Shown: in pieces, positions 41,936-51,459 of the stretch
Layout: each line of letters starts with the position of its first letter
Position numbering within the stretch: the first letter of the stretch is position 1
From: Pararhizobium capsulatum DSM 1112
GTDB lineage: Bacteria; Pseudomonadota; Alphaproteobacteria; Rhizobiales; Rhizobiaceae
Direction: 5' to 3'
NCBI RefSeq assembly: GCF_030814475.1
Contig: NZ_JAUSVF010000001.1
Coordinates: 2,191,001 to 2,255,000, forward strand
Length of the DNA stretch: 64,000 bases
The notes under the pieces: generated by a model
Told to the model about the DNA's origin: nothing
Database searches by the model: none
What the model saw: only the letters and a program-made list of their open reading frames with translations
Translations under genes and position numbers: made by a program

Positions 41936-42537
41936 TGTTCTACGAGACATCCACCAATATTCACGGGCTTGCCCATGATCCGTTCAAGGCGATCGTTTCG
42001 CCCCGCCCGATCGGCTGGATCGGCTCGCGGGCCGAGGACGGCAGCTACAATCTGGCCCCCTATTCCTTTTTCAATGCGATCAGCGATACGCCGAAGCTGG
42101 TGATGTTTTCTTCTTCCGGAAAGAAGGATTCGGTCAGCAACATCGAAGAGACCGGCGAATTCACTGCCAGTTTTGCGAGCCGGGATCTTGCCGAGCAGAT
42201 GAATATGACGTCGATCGCGGCCCCGCGGGGGGAAAGCGAGTTCGAGATCGCCGGCCTGACGCCTGTTGTCGGCAATCTGGTTGCTGCGCCGTTCGTTGCG
42301 GAGGCTTACGCGGCGCTCGAATGCAAGGTGACGCAGATTTTCCAGCCAAAGACATTGACGGGTGATTATTCGGATAATCACATGGTCATCGGACAGGTTG
42401 TCGGCATCCATATCCGCGAGGAAGGTATTCGCGGGGGTCGCTTCGATATGGGCAAGGTCCGGCCCATCGCTCGCTTGGGTTACATGGATTACTGCGATGC
42501 CGGCGATGTGTTCGAGATGTTTCGGCCCAGGCGTTGA
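41935..42537 (+). CDS. Flavin reductase-like (FMN-binding split barrel) protein
   Basis: A 200-residue protein with GTG start that shares one base with the nitroreductase stop. The family signature is 'FKAIVSPRPIGWIGSRAEDGSYNLAPYSFFNAISDTPKLVMFSS'. It continues with 'GEFTASFASRDLAEQMNMTS' and 'DNHMVIGQVVGIHI'. It probably binds FMN and reduces flavin or a small substrate. Its 3' end overlaps the convergent gene at 42489 by 49 bp. Confidence 0.92.
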   Translation: MFYETSTNIHGLAHDPFKAIVSPRPIGWIGSRAEDGSYNLAPYSFFNAISDTPKLVMFSSSGKKDSVSNIEETGEFTASFASRDLAEQMNMTSIAAPRGESEFEIAGLTPVVGNLVAAPFVAEAYAALECKVTQIFQPKTLTGDYSDNHMVIGQVVGIHIREEGIRGGRFDMGKVRPIARLGYMDYCDAGDVFEMFRPRR

Positions 42538-43181
42538 TCCAGTTGTTGCTGAGGATCGCCCCCGCACAGGACGACCCTACCGCTGAATTCCTCTGCGGGA
42601 CCGTCCCCCAACAGATAGCTGGATATGCGTGCCTGCGCGGCCATCAGCAGTGTCGAGGTACGCATGGTGTCGACTGCGGCATTGGTTCCTTTGCGTTTTT
42701 CGGTTCCGGTTGCCGCGATTGCAGCATCCTCGCTAAAGATGGCGGCTGAAAGCCGCGAGGAAGCGAGAGGGCGGGGAGGCAGGAAAGCTTCGATTACCCC
42801 TCCAAGCTCCGCCATGATCCGTGTGGAGCCATCCGTTCGATTTGCATTTGCCTCCGCGACGCGCAGGAGCGTTGCAAGATGCTGGATATGGCGTGTCCCC
42901 GAGCAGCCGGCCAGCACAATACCCTCGATACCCATTGCCAGAAACCTTGCCAGAGCCTCTTCACAAGCATCGGGAAGACTGTCTATGCGAAGAAAGAGAG
43001 TGCCGTTGGACGGGCACGAAGCGCGCAGGGCCTGAATATGGGGTGAGGTGCTTACGGATTGCCAATCCGTGCCGGGATCGATGATGAGCGCAAAGGTCTC
43101 AGCCGTCGGCAACGGCGGGGTGGAAGGCCCCAGCGGTACCAGAAGAACCTGCGGAAAAATGTTCGGCGCGTTAACGGACAT
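42489..43181 (-). CDS. CitE-like/HpcH-type hypothetical protein
   Basis: A 230-residue protein that loosely follows the TIM-barrel HpcH/HpaI citrate lyase beta pattern: 'AETFALIIDPGTDW', 'NGTLFLRIDSLPDACEEALARFLAMGIEGIVLAGCSGTRHIQHLATLLRVAEA' and 'RIMAELGG'. The expected R and E/D magnesium ligands are not obvious, so catalysis is doubtful. The C-terminus (from about 150, 'MRTSTLLMAAQARISSYLLGD') is helical. It overlaps the flavin reductase gene end-to-end and is divergent from the DUF2336 gene. Assignment is tentative. Confidence 0.55.
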   Translation of the reverse strand: MSVNAPNIFPQVLLVPLGPSTPPLPTAETFALIIDPGTDWQSVSTSPHIQALRASCPSNGTLFLRIDSLPDACEEALARFLAMGIEGIVLAGCSGTRHIQHLATLLRVAEANANRTDGSTRIMAELGGVIEAFLPPRPLASSRLSAAIFSEDAAIAATGTEKRKGTNAAVDTMRTSTLLMAAQARISSYLLGDGPAEEFSGRVVLCGGDPQQQLDQRLGRNISNTSPASQ

Positions 43182-43253
43182 GGTGAACCAATCTTAAACG
43201 TTTGCCCGCTAATCTTTGAACCATGAAGTGACAGTCGGTGTAGTGGGGCATTC

Positions 43254-44390
43254 GTGATCATTCAAGCATTTCTTCGCTGGGTCGAAACAGCCAAGGCTGG
43301 CGACCGGGCGCGAGCGGCAAGCGCGCTTGGTCGTGCCTATGCGGTCTCGGATATGAACACGATCGATCGTCATGCCGCTGAAATGGCCATGACATTCCTG
43401 CTGGATGATCCCTCGCCGAAGGTCCGCATAGCGCTTGCCGAGGCGATAGCTGATTGTGCAGCCATTCCGCGCAGCATCATCCTGCCACTCGCCGAAGACC
43501 AGCCGGAAGCCGCTTTCGCCGTCATCTCGCGTTCGCCTGTTCTGACAGACATGGATCTGGTCGATCTTGCGGCGCGCGGCAATCATGAGACCCGTGCTGT
43601 TATCGCCGCCCGGCAGTCGATGTCGCGGCCAGTCGCTGCGGCGATCGCCGAGATCGGCGGTGAGGATGAGGTGCTCATCCTGCTCGAAAATCCCGCTGCG
43701 GAATTCTCGGGCCGCGCCCTGAAAAGACTGTGCGACAGGCTCGGTCACCTTGCCTCCGTGCGCAATTGCCTGCTCGACCGCGATGACCTGCCGGTGGATG
43801 CGCGCCATGCACTGGTGGAAAAAGTCAGCGCCGCCCTTTCCAGCTTCCCTCTCGTTCAAGCAGCAATCGGCGAGCGTCGTGTTGAACGGATCACACGTGA
43901 GGCTTGTGATACGGTCGCGGTTGGCATGGCCGGCAGTGTCGAGGCCGGTGAGGCTTTTGCGCTCGTCGAGCATCTGCGGGAATCCGGTCGTCTTACGCCT
44001 GCGTTTCTGATGCATGCGCTGTGCTCGGGGCGCATCGATTTCTTTGCGGCAGCAATTTGCGATCTCTCAGGCGTCGTGGAGAAGCGGGTTCGCTCCATTC
44101 TATCCCACGGACGCGTTCACGCCGTTCGTGCGTTGTTCGAACAGGCCGGACTCGGCCGCGACGTTAGCGAACAATTCGCCGATGCCCTGTTTCTGTGGCG
44201 GAAGGACAATCATCAGAACGAATCGTCGATGGCATCCATGTCCACCATGCTGCTCTCGCGATTGCGCCGCCGCAAGGTCGTTGAAGGCGCAGCGCACGGC
44301 CTCGCCGAGATGGTCGAGAAACTGTCGATTGCGGAGCAACGGCAGACCGCTCGCAAGTACGCGCTGCTGGCGGCGCGGGAAGCAGCCTGA
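43254..44390 (+). CDS. DUF2336 family protein
   Basis: A 378-residue helical-repeat protein with GTG start at 43254. It shows HEAT-like units: 'TIDRHAAEMAMTFLLDDPSPKVRIALAEAIADCAAIPRSIILPLAEDQPEAAFAVISRSPVLTDMDLVDLAARGN'. This is the DUF2336 signature of alphaproteobacteria, where some members act in the general stress or cell-cycle network. The C-terminal part (from about 210) is also helical. Cytosolic, without catalytic motifs. Confidence 0.85.
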   Translation: MIIQAFLRWVETAKAGDRARAASALGRAYAVSDMNTIDRHAAEMAMTFLLDDPSPKVRIALAEAIADCAAIPRSIILPLAEDQPEAAFAVISRSPVLTDMDLVDLAARGNHETRAVIAARQSMSRPVAAAIAEIGGEDEVLILLENPAAEFSGRALKRLCDRLGHLASVRNCLLDRDDLPVDARHALVEKVSAALSSFPLVQAAIGERRVERITREACDTVAVGMAGSVEAGEAFALVEHLRESGRLTPAFLMHALCSGRIDFFAAAICDLSGVVEKRVRSILSHGRVHAVRALFEQAGLGRDVSEQFADALFLWRKDNHQNESSMASMSTMLLSRLRRRKVVEGAAHGLAEMVEKLSIAEQRQTARKYALLAAREAA

Positions 44391-44451
44391 TAGTCCTTCC
44401 CCTCCAAGCGTCGGCCTCTTCTCGCCGGCGTGCTGAGGTGAGGAGTAAAAG

Positions 44452-45471
44452 ATGCCAGAGGAACGTCGCAAACTGGTCGTGGTGACAGGAGCCGGAGGTT
44501 TCCTCGGCGGGCACATCGTCGCCCGTTTGCTTCTTGCCGGCTATGATGTGCGCGGCACCTTGCGGTCTCTCAGCCGAGCGAAATCGGTCGAAGCCGATAT
44601 CCGGAAATTCGCCGATGCGGGCGGCGAACTCTCGTTCGTCGAGGCCGATCTCCTGTCCGATCGCGGCTGGCAAGAGGTCATGGCCGGCGCAGATTATGCC
44701 ATCCACACGGCATCGCCATTTCCATCATCACAGCCAAAGCATGAGGAGGATCTGGTCAAGCCGGCCCTCGAAGGTACGCTGCGCGTGCTTGGAGCGGCCA
44801 AGGCCGCGGGCATCAAGCGTGTCGTTGTGACATCTTCGATCGCAGCGACCAACTACGGCGGTGGCAATCCGCCCTTCACCGAGGACGACTGGACGGATGT
44901 CGATGGTCCCCTGACAGTACCCTATTACAAATCCAAGACGGTGGCCGAGAGAGCCGCCTGGGATTTTGCCCGGCAGGAGGATCTGGAGATTGCCGTCATT
45001 AATCCAGGCATGGTGCTGGGGCCGATCTTGGGGCGTCGGACAGGGACATCGACGGGCGTGATCCGCAGCCTATTGAAGGGCAAGTATCCGGCGTTGCCGG
45101 ATTTTCGGGTTTCCGTTGTCGATGTGCGTGATGCCGCCGAAGCGCATGTTCTGGCGATTGGAGTGCCAGAGGCAGCCGGGCAGCGCTTCATAGTCGCGAC
45201 AGAAACACTCTCGATGCGTGCCATAGCCGATATTCTGCGGCAGTCGTTTCCCGGAGAGGCGAAGAAGGTACCGCGGTTCGTTCTGCCGAACTGGCTGGTG
45301 CGGCTTGCGACGCCATTCGATGCTGGCCTCAGGCTGATCGTGAAGGAACTTGGCCGAGATGCACGGGTCTCGAATGAAAAGGCGCGACGTATCCTCGAAT
45401 GGAAGCCACGAACAGCCGAGGAGGCAGTTCAAGCGACTGCCGCCAGCCTGCTTGATGCCGGAATGGTTTAG
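44452..45471 (+). CDS. Extended SDR, dihydroflavonol-4-reductase-like
   Basis: A 339-residue oxidoreductase behind GAGGAG. The NAD(P)-binding loop is 'VTGAGGFLGGHIVARLL' (about 10-26), with 'RGTLRSLSRAKSVEADI' after the second strand suggesting NADPH preference. The active site has 'VVVTSSIAATNYG' and 'YYKSKTVAERAAWDFA' (YxxxK). The family reduces aldehydes or ketones (dihydroflavonol, methylglyoxal). Substrate unknown. It is monocistronic. Confidence 0.9.
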   Translation: MPEERRKLVVVTGAGGFLGGHIVARLLLAGYDVRGTLRSLSRAKSVEADIRKFADAGGELSFVEADLLSDRGWQEVMAGADYAIHTASPFPSSQPKHEEDLVKPALEGTLRVLGAAKAAGIKRVVVTSSIAATNYGGGNPPFTEDDWTDVDGPLTVPYYKSKTVAERAAWDFARQEDLEIAVINPGMVLGPILGRRTGTSTGVIRSLLKGKYPALPDFRVSVVDVRDAAEAHVLAIGVPEAAGQRFIVATETLSMRAIADILRQSFPGEAKKVPRFVLPNWLVRLATPFDAGLRLIVKELGRDARVSNEKARRILEWKPRTAEEAVQATAASLLDAGMV

Positions 45472-45476
45472 CCATC

Positions 45477-45935
45477 TTAATCGAAGCGGCGCGCGACCCA
45501 GGAGTAGCCATTCTGGATCGAATGGACCGGGGCAGTGACCACGTCACGCAGTTTCGTCGCATCCGGTAACGCGCCGGACAGGAACGCGAATGCGCGTTTC
45601 GGCAGGTTCTGATCCGGCTGCTGGGCAGTCGCTGTCGCCGTGGTGGAAGCCACGCCGCTTGTCTCAGCGGACTGAGCCGGCACCGCCAACGGTGCGTTGC
45701 CTGGAACGGGCTGCTGAAGCTGCGCGGGCGTATCCGCAAACTTCTCGCCGGATGTCTCGCACATCGCGACCACCACCGGATAGTTGCTGTTGGTGAATTT
45801 CGGCAGTTCCTTCTGCGATGCTGCGTCGCAAACGGCGACCGTCTCCCAAGTGCCCCGTACGGTCGAGATGTAGTGGCACTGGCTGACACTATCGTCGCAG
45901 CCGAGAATTGTCATGACGATCAGTGGGGCTATCAT
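45477..45935 (-). CDS. Probable lipoprotein, hypothetical
   Basis: A 152-residue protein. The start at 45935 follows GGAAGGAG. The short N-terminus 'IAPLIVMTILGCDDSVSQC' ends in a lipobox-like ILGC, so Cys13 may carry the lipid; the missing positive residues are supplied only if the upstream ATG (45959) is used. A globular Cys-containing part (about 13-75) is followed by a low-complexity Ala/Thr/Pro/Gln linker and a C-terminal helix. I do not recognise the family. It ends 5 bp from the convergent SDR stop. Confidence 0.65.
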   Translation of the reverse strand: MIAPLIVMTILGCDDSVSQCHYISTVRGTWETVAVCDAASQKELPKFTNSNYPVVVAMCETSGEKFADTPAQLQQPVPGNAPLAVPAQSAETSGVASTTATATAQQPDQNLPKRAFAFLSGALPDATKLRDVVTAPVHSIQNGYSWVARRFD

Positions 45936-46184
45936 TGTGCTCCTTCCCGCAGGCGGCATGGATTCGTTTTGCTGTCTGCTGTTCTAGGAATGGCTTCCTG
46001 CGAAAGTAAGGCAATCCCGCCACAGCAGACGGGAAAATTGTTTCGGCTTGTTTCCTGCCGGGATCATCCGCGTTTACGTCTTTTGCCGTATGGCTACTAC
46101 CGTGACCGCGGGGTAGTGAGCGTTGCCGCAGGCATGAATCTCTTTGTGAGGTTTATGAATCGAATTTTGAAGGATCAAGGCCAA

Positions 46185-46643
46185 GTGACCGTAACCATTG
46201 AGAAAGAGCCACCACGCCAGCCGGAGATCCTCCATCTTCTGCACCAATCCGACCTTTACGCGCAGTCGCTCTATCCCGCCGAAAGCAACCATCTCGTGGA
46301 TATCAAAACGCTGGAGAAGCCAGAGGTCGGCTTCTTCGTGGCGCGCCACGATGGGGCGATCGTTGGATGCTGCGCACTGGTCGATGCTGGGGACGGGACG
46401 GCCGAAATCAAGCGCATGTTCGTCGATCCGAAGGCGCGCGGGTTGAAGATAGGCCGCAAGCTCCTGGAGCGCATCGAGGCCCATGGTCTGGAGATCGGAC
46501 TCAACGCCATTCGGCTCGAAACGGGCATTTACCAGCCGGAGGCGATCAATCTTTATCGTTCCGCCGGCTATGCCGATATCGAGGCTTTTGGCAACTATCT
46601 GCCCGATCCGCTGAGCCTTTTCATGGAAAAGCCGCTTGGATGA
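46185..46643 (+). CDS. GNAT-family N-acetyltransferase
   Basis: A 152-residue acetyltransferase. GTG at 46185 is preferred ('TVTIEKEPPRQPEI') with AAGGA upstream; ATGs at 46155 and 46134 are in-frame alternatives. It holds 'GFFVARHDGAIVGCCALVDAGDGTAEIKRMFVDPKARGLKIGRKLLERIEAHG' (motif A with the acetyl-CoA loop R-G-x-K-I-G) and 'IRLETGIYQPEAINLYRSAGY' (motif B). Substrate unknown. The upstream part of the frame, back to 45873, is non-coding shadow. Confidence 0.85.
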   Translation: MTVTIEKEPPRQPEILHLLHQSDLYAQSLYPAESNHLVDIKTLEKPEVGFFVARHDGAIVGCCALVDAGDGTAEIKRMFVDPKARGLKIGRKLLERIEAHGLEIGLNAIRLETGIYQPEAINLYRSAGYADIEAFGNYLPDPLSLFMEKPLG

Positions 46644-46706
46644 TCCGGGCGGCTTTGCTGGCTTCTCATTGCCGTTCAGGGCTTCCCGCGAAGGGGTCGG
46701 AAAGAC

Positions 46707-48797
46707 TCAGATATCGAGGTTTTCGGCGAAGACAGCGCGCTCTTGGATAAACCGGAAGCGCGCATCGGCCTTGGTGCCCATCAGGTTATCGACGGCATCA
46801 CGCGTCCCTTCGAAATCCACCTCGTCAATTGCCACCTTCAGGAGCGTTCGCTTGGACGGATCCATGGTGGTTTCCTTCAATTGCGCCGGCATCATTTCGC
46901 CGAGGCCCTTGAAGCGACCGATCTCGACCTTGCCGCGGCCGGAGAATTCCTTCTCCATCAGCTCGACGCGATGGGCGTCGTTACGCGCATAAAGCGTCTT
47001 CGACCCTTGAGAGATGCGGTAGAGCGGCGGTACGGCCAGGAAGAGATGCCCGCCACGGATCAGCTCCGGCATCTCCTGATAGAAGAAAGTGATCAGCAAC
47101 GAGGCGATATGGGCGCCATCGACGTCGGCATCGGTCATGATGATGACGCGCTCGTAGCGCAGGTCCTCTTCACGATATTTGCTGCGGGTGCCGCAGCCGA
47201 GCGCCTGGGTGAGATCGGCGATCTGCTGGTTGGCACCGAGCTTTTCGCGACCGGCGCTGGCGACATTGAGGATTTTGCCGCGCAAAGGTAGGATCGCCTG
47301 ATTGGCGCGATTGCGCGCCTGCTTGGCCGAGCCACCGGCCGAATCACCTTCTACGATGAAGAGTTCCGCCCCTGCAGCCGAATTCTGCGAGCAGTCGGCC
47401 AGCTTCCCCGGCAGGCGAAGCTTTCGCACTGCCGTCTTGCGGCTGACTTCCTTTTCCTTGCGTCGGCGCACGCGCTCATCGGCGCGTTCGATCACCCATT
47501 CCAGAAGCTTGGCCGCTTCGTTCGGATTGTCGGCCAGGAAGTGGTCGAACGGATCGCGAAGCGCATTCTCGACAAGGCGCTGTGCCTCGACGGTCGCCAG
47601 CTTGTCTTTGGTTTGGCCAACGAATTCCGGCTCGCGAATGAAGACGGACAACATGCCAGCTGCCGATATCATCACGTCGTCGGTGGTGATGATCGCCGCG
47701 CGCTTGTTCTGCGTCAGTTCGGCATAGGCCTTGAGACCCTTGGTCAGCGCAATGCGTAAGCCGGCCTCGTGCGTGCCGCCTTCGGGCGTCGGAATGGTAT
47801 TGCAATAGGAATGGACGATGGAATCGCCGCCGTACCAGGTGACCGCCCATTCCATCGAACCGTGACCACCGGATTTTTCAGTCTTGCCGGCGAATATCTC
47901 GCGGGTAACCGTGAATTCCTTGCCCATCGTCGCCTGAAGATAATCTTTCAGGCCTCCAGGAAAGTGGAACACGGCCTTTTCAGGCGTTTCCGTGCCTTCG
48001 ACCAGCGAAGGATCGCAAGACCAGCGAATTTCAACGCCGCCGAAGAGATAGGCCTTCGACCGCGCCATGCGGAACAGTCGGGCGGGGTCGAATTTGGCGT
48101 GAGGTCCGAAAATGTCCGGATCGGGATGGAACCGGGTCTTGGTGCCGCGTCGGTTCTGGACGTCGCCAAGCTCTTCAAGTCCGCCTTGCGGAATACCGCG
48201 GGAAAATCGTTGGCGATAGAGCTTGCGGTTGCGGGCAACCTCGACTTCCAGGATGTCGGACAGCGCGTTGACGACCGATACACCGACGCCGTGCAGACCG
48301 CCGGAGGTCTCATAGACCTTGCTGTCGAACTTGCCGCCGGCATGCAGCACGGTCATGATCACTTCGAGTGTCGACTTGCCAGGAAATTTCGGATGGTTTT
48401 CGACGGGAATACCACGACCGTTGTCCGTGACGGTCAGGCAGCCTTCGGCATCAAGATGCACGTCGATGAAATTGGCATGACCGGCCACGGCCTCGTCCAT
48501 CGAGTTGTCGATCACTTCGGCAAAGAGATGGTGCAGCGCCTTTTCGTCCGTGCCGCCGATATACATGCCCGGCCGCCGCCGAACGGGCTCAAGCCCTTCC
48601 AGCACCTCGATCGCAGAGGCATTGTAATCCCCCGTATCCACTTTCAGGGGAGCGGGTCTCGAAACGGGCGTTGCCGCTTGCGCCTCGGCAACGGGTGCAG
48701 CAGGAGGCGCAACCGGCTTCGGTGCGGACGCGGGCTCAGGCGTTGCCGATGCGGGTGCCTGCGGAAGGGCGGAGAAAAGGTCGTTGCTGTCGTTCAT
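46707..48797 (-). CDS. parE: DNA topoisomerase IV subunit B
   Basis: A 696-residue ParE. The start at 48797 gives 'MNDSNDLFSALP'; the first 55 residues are a Pro/Ala-rich extension typical of alphaproteobacteria. The GHKL ATPase has 'EVIDNSMDEAVAGHANFIDV', 'DNGRGIPVENHP' and 'SGGLHGVGVSVVNAL' (about 95-190). The transducer domain and the TOPRIM 'ELFIVEGDSAGGSAKQARNR' / 'RVIIMTDADVDGAHIASLLITFF' follow. With ParC it decatenates replicated chromosomes. The C-terminal end 'FIQERAVFAENLDI' is the family end. Confidence 0.96.
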   Translation of the reverse strand: MNDSNDLFSALPQAPASATPEPASAPKPVAPPAAPVAEAQAATPVSRPAPLKVDTGDYNASAIEVLEGLEPVRRRPGMYIGGTDEKALHHLFAEVIDNSMDEAVAGHANFIDVHLDAEGCLTVTDNGRGIPVENHPKFPGKSTLEVIMTVLHAGGKFDSKVYETSGGLHGVGVSVVNALSDILEVEVARNRKLYRQRFSRGIPQGGLEELGDVQNRRGTKTRFHPDPDIFGPHAKFDPARLFRMARSKAYLFGGVEIRWSCDPSLVEGTETPEKAVFHFPGGLKDYLQATMGKEFTVTREIFAGKTEKSGGHGSMEWAVTWYGGDSIVHSYCNTIPTPEGGTHEAGLRIALTKGLKAYAELTQNKRAAIITTDDVMISAAGMLSVFIREPEFVGQTKDKLATVEAQRLVENALRDPFDHFLADNPNEAAKLLEWVIERADERVRRRKEKEVSRKTAVRKLRLPGKLADCSQNSAAGAELFIVEGDSAGGSAKQARNRANQAILPLRGKILNVASAGREKLGANQQIADLTQALGCGTRSKYREEDLRYERVIIMTDADVDGAHIASLLITFFYQEMPELIRGGHLFLAVPPLYRISQGSKTLYARNDAHRVELMEKEFSGRGKVEIGRFKGLGEMMPAQLKETTMDPSKRTLLKVAIDEVDFEGTRDAVDNLMGTKADARFRFIQERAVFAENLDI

Positions 48798-49014
48798 GGA
48801 GCGTTCGAAAATCTTTCCATTCTGGCGGCTTCGGTTTGGCGCGATAGGGACGGTTACGGTTCGCAAACCGCAGTTCCATCAGTTTGCCCACAAGAGATAC
48901 CGGGAGGTTCGCACTCCCATCGGGCGTGTTGCCGAAGCATGCCTTCAATAACCCCAAGTGTTGCGTTTCGAAAGCGCTAATGGCAAGGCTTGGATCAAAA
49001 GAGGAACATTCCCC

Positions 49015-49890
49015 ATGCGGCTGTCCACAGTTCATTTCGTTGTTTGCGCGTTCGTGTCGCTTCTTGCCGCGGCATGGCCGGTGTGCGCGCAGGATATAGG
49101 GCCTTTCAAGGACGATTTGTTCTCCTATGGAAAGGTGCTCGATAGCGCCGACAACGGCGATTTCCGCGTGATTGACTACGACAAGCCGCGCGATATCTGG
49201 AAACGTGACTTGGAACCGGAGCATCGTGTACGTCGCGCCTATGTGTCGCTCGGAGTCAGAAAGATGCAGGCGAACGAGACACTCGATGTCGGCGGACGTC
49301 CGTTGGACATCGGGCGGGTCGGCAATCCCGACGGCGCGGCTTTTTCCGTGATCTTCGTTCACGGGCGCGGTGGCGACCGGCGGCTTGGCATGAACGATTA
49401 TAATTTTGGCGGTAACTTCAATCGCCTGAAAAATCTTGCGGTCGAAAATGGAGGGGTCTACTACGCCCCCACAATCCGTTCCTTCGATAGGGCCGGGGTT
49501 GCCGATATCAGCGGATTGATCGCCTATGCGCAGCAACACTCACCGGGAAGGCCGATCGTGCTGGCTTGTGCATCGATGGGCAGTTTCATCTGCTGGGGCA
49601 TAACGCGCGAGGTCGCGGCCGTCAGTGCGTTGAAGGGCATGGTGATCATGGGAGGGCCTTCCGACGGAACCTTTCCCGCGAGTGCAGCTTACAAAGCCAA
49701 GCTGCCGATCTATTTTACGCATGGTACGCTCGATATCGTCTACCCTTATCAAGGGCAGATCGATTTCTATCGATCCCTGAAAGACAAGGGCTATCCTACG
49801 CGTTTCGTCCTTTTCAACACCGGTTCACACGGTACGCCCGTCCGCATGACCGACTGGCGCGATGTTTTGAATTGGATCGGTGTGGGTTGA
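49015..49890 (+). CDS. Secreted alpha/beta hydrolase-like protein
   Basis: A 291-residue protein starting at 49015 behind AGAGGAA. Signal peptide with cleavage after 'WPVCAQ' (about 25). The fold is shown by 'SVIFVHGRGGDRRLGMNDYNFGG' (oxyanion side), 'ACASMGSFICWG' as nucleophile elbow (A/C-x-S-x-G lacking the first Gly), 'YFTHGTLDIVYPYQGQ' (Asp) and 'GSHGTPVRM' (His). It is probably a periplasmic esterase or depolymerase. It lies 130 bp upstream of the polyprenyl-sugar operon in the same orientation, so a link is possible but not shown. Confidence 0.85.
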   Translation: MRLSTVHFVVCAFVSLLAAAWPVCAQDIGPFKDDLFSYGKVLDSADNGDFRVIDYDKPRDIWKRDLEPEHRVRRAYVSLGVRKMQANETLDVGGRPLDIGRVGNPDGAAFSVIFVHGRGGDRRLGMNDYNFGGNFNRLKNLAVENGGVYYAPTIRSFDRAGVADISGLIAYAQQHSPGRPIVLACASMGSFICWGITREVAAVSALKGMVIMGGPSDGTFPASAAYKAKLPIYFTHGTLDIVYPYQGQIDFYRSLKDKGYPTRFVLFNTGSHGTPVRMTDWRDVLNWIGVG

Positions 49891-50019
49891 AATTGAACGA
49901 TTTTCGCCTGACTTCATTAACCACCCCGGCAGTTTTGAGGCCGTAACAATTCGGTTATTTGTATTTCCGAAAGTTGCGTGTGTGATTTTCCCAGGCATTG
50001 TTCCTGGGGTTGCTTTCAC

Positions 50020-51459
50020 ATGGATGCTCGCACCGATATCAGATACATTCCGCTCTGCGTGGATCTCGACGGCACTTTGCTGGCTGCCGATACGCTTTGG
50101 GAAGGCGTTGCGATTGTACTTTTTCGAAATCCGTTCATGCTTTTTGCGATGCTTTACTGGCTCAGCACGGGCAAAGGGCGGTTGAAACATGAGATTGCCC
50201 TCCGCTCCGGCAGGCAGGCAGCGGATTGGCCCTACCGTGAGGCTGTGCTCAAACGTCTGGTCCGCGAACGCGAGACAGGTCGTCCGATCATCCTCGTGAC
50301 GGGCGCTGCCGAGAGCGTGGCGCATGGTGTTGCCAAGCATACCGGTCTGTTCTCTTCCGTCCTTCACAGCTCCCCTGATCTGAACCTGACGAGCAGCCGT
50401 AAACGCGATGCCCTGATCAAGCGCTTCGGAGAGGGCGGCTTTGACTACATGGGCAACAGCCGCGACGATGTTCCGGTTTTCGATGCGGCCCGCAAGGCCA
50501 TTGTCGTCGCCCCGGATACGGCTGCCGAAAACTGGCGCCGCAAGCATGATGCCGAGCGCCTGGATACGGGCAAGGTCAGCGCTTTTGCGACGCTCAAATC
50601 CATTCGCGTTCATCAATGGGCGAAGAATGTACTCATCGGCGTGCCCGCGGTTCTCAACCATGACATCCTGAACATCCAGGCTGTGCTCAATTCGATATGT
50701 GCCTTCTTCGCCTTCAGCTTCCTGGCGTCCGCCGTTTACGTGATCAACGATCTTTCCGATTTGACGAGTGATCGTCGTCATCCAAAGAAGCGGAACAGGC
50801 CGCTTGCAAGTGGCGAGATGTCGGTGCCCATGGGGCTTGCGATCGCGATCTGCCTGATCCTGGCATCCTTGTCGCTGACCCTGCTGCTGCCGCTGGAATT
50901 CGCTATAGTGCTGGCGTTCTACGCCGTGACCACAACCGCCTACACCTTCTTTCTGAAACGCAAACTGCTGGTCGACGTCTTTGCACTTGCGGGGCTCTAT
51001 ACGGTGCGGATTGTTGCAGGTTCTGCCGCGACTGATACCGAACTTTCCTTCTGGCTTCTCTCCTTCTCGATCTTCTTCTTCCTCAGCCTGGCTCTGGTCA
51101 AACGCTATGTCGAGCTGCATGAATACGATGGGGAAGACGGCGCGCAAGTGCCTGGCCGGGGTTACATGGCCGATGATTACGAGATGGTCGGGCAGGCGGG
51201 CGTTGCCTCCGCGTTCACCGCAGCGCTCGTTCTCGCGCTCTATATCCACAGCAAGGAAATGTTGGAGATGTACACGGTACCGTGGGCGCTGTGGCCGCTC
51301 TGCCCGCTGGTGTTGTACATGCAGCTGCGGATCTGGATGCTGGCCCGCCGCGGCATGCTTCATGAGGATCCTGTTGTTTTCATCATGCGCGATTGGCGAA
51401 GTCTCGTGACGATGACGATAGGGGCTTGCCTCGTTGTCTTCGGTGCGCTCGGAGCGTGA
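50020..51459 (+). CDS. HAD-UbiA fusion: polyprenyl-phosphate 5-phosphoribosyltransferase
   Basis: A 479-residue fusion. Residues about 1-190 are a HAD phosphatase: 'CVDLDGTLLAADTLWEG', 'ILVTGAAESVAHGVA' and 'NSRDDVPVFDAARKAIVV'. Residues about 200-479 are a UbiA prenyltransferase with nine membrane segments, the Asp-rich 'INDLSDLTSDRRHPKKRNRPLASGE' and a second motif in 'VKRYVELHEYDGED'. This matches the Rv3806c/NoeC type that joins phosphoribose from PRPP to polyprenyl phosphate. The HAD part would remove the 5-phosphate, joining two mycobacterial steps in one chain. It overlaps the oxidase gene by one base. Confidence 0.88.
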   Translation: MDARTDIRYIPLCVDLDGTLLAADTLWEGVAIVLFRNPFMLFAMLYWLSTGKGRLKHEIALRSGRQAADWPYREAVLKRLVRERETGRPIILVTGAAESVAHGVAKHTGLFSSVLHSSPDLNLTSSRKRDALIKRFGEGGFDYMGNSRDDVPVFDAARKAIVVAPDTAAENWRRKHDAERLDTGKVSAFATLKSIRVHQWAKNVLIGVPAVLNHDILNIQAVLNSICAFFAFSFLASAVYVINDLSDLTSDRRHPKKRNRPLASGEMSVPMGLAIAICLILASLSLTLLLPLEFAIVLAFYAVTTTAYTFFLKRKLLVDVFALAGLYTVRIVAGSAATDTELSFWLLSFSIFFFLSLALVKRYVELHEYDGEDGAQVPGRGYMADDYEMVGQAGVASAFTAALVLALYIHSKEMLEMYTVPWALWPLCPLVLYMQLRIWMLARRGMLHEDPVVFIMRDWRSLVTMTIGACLVVFGALGA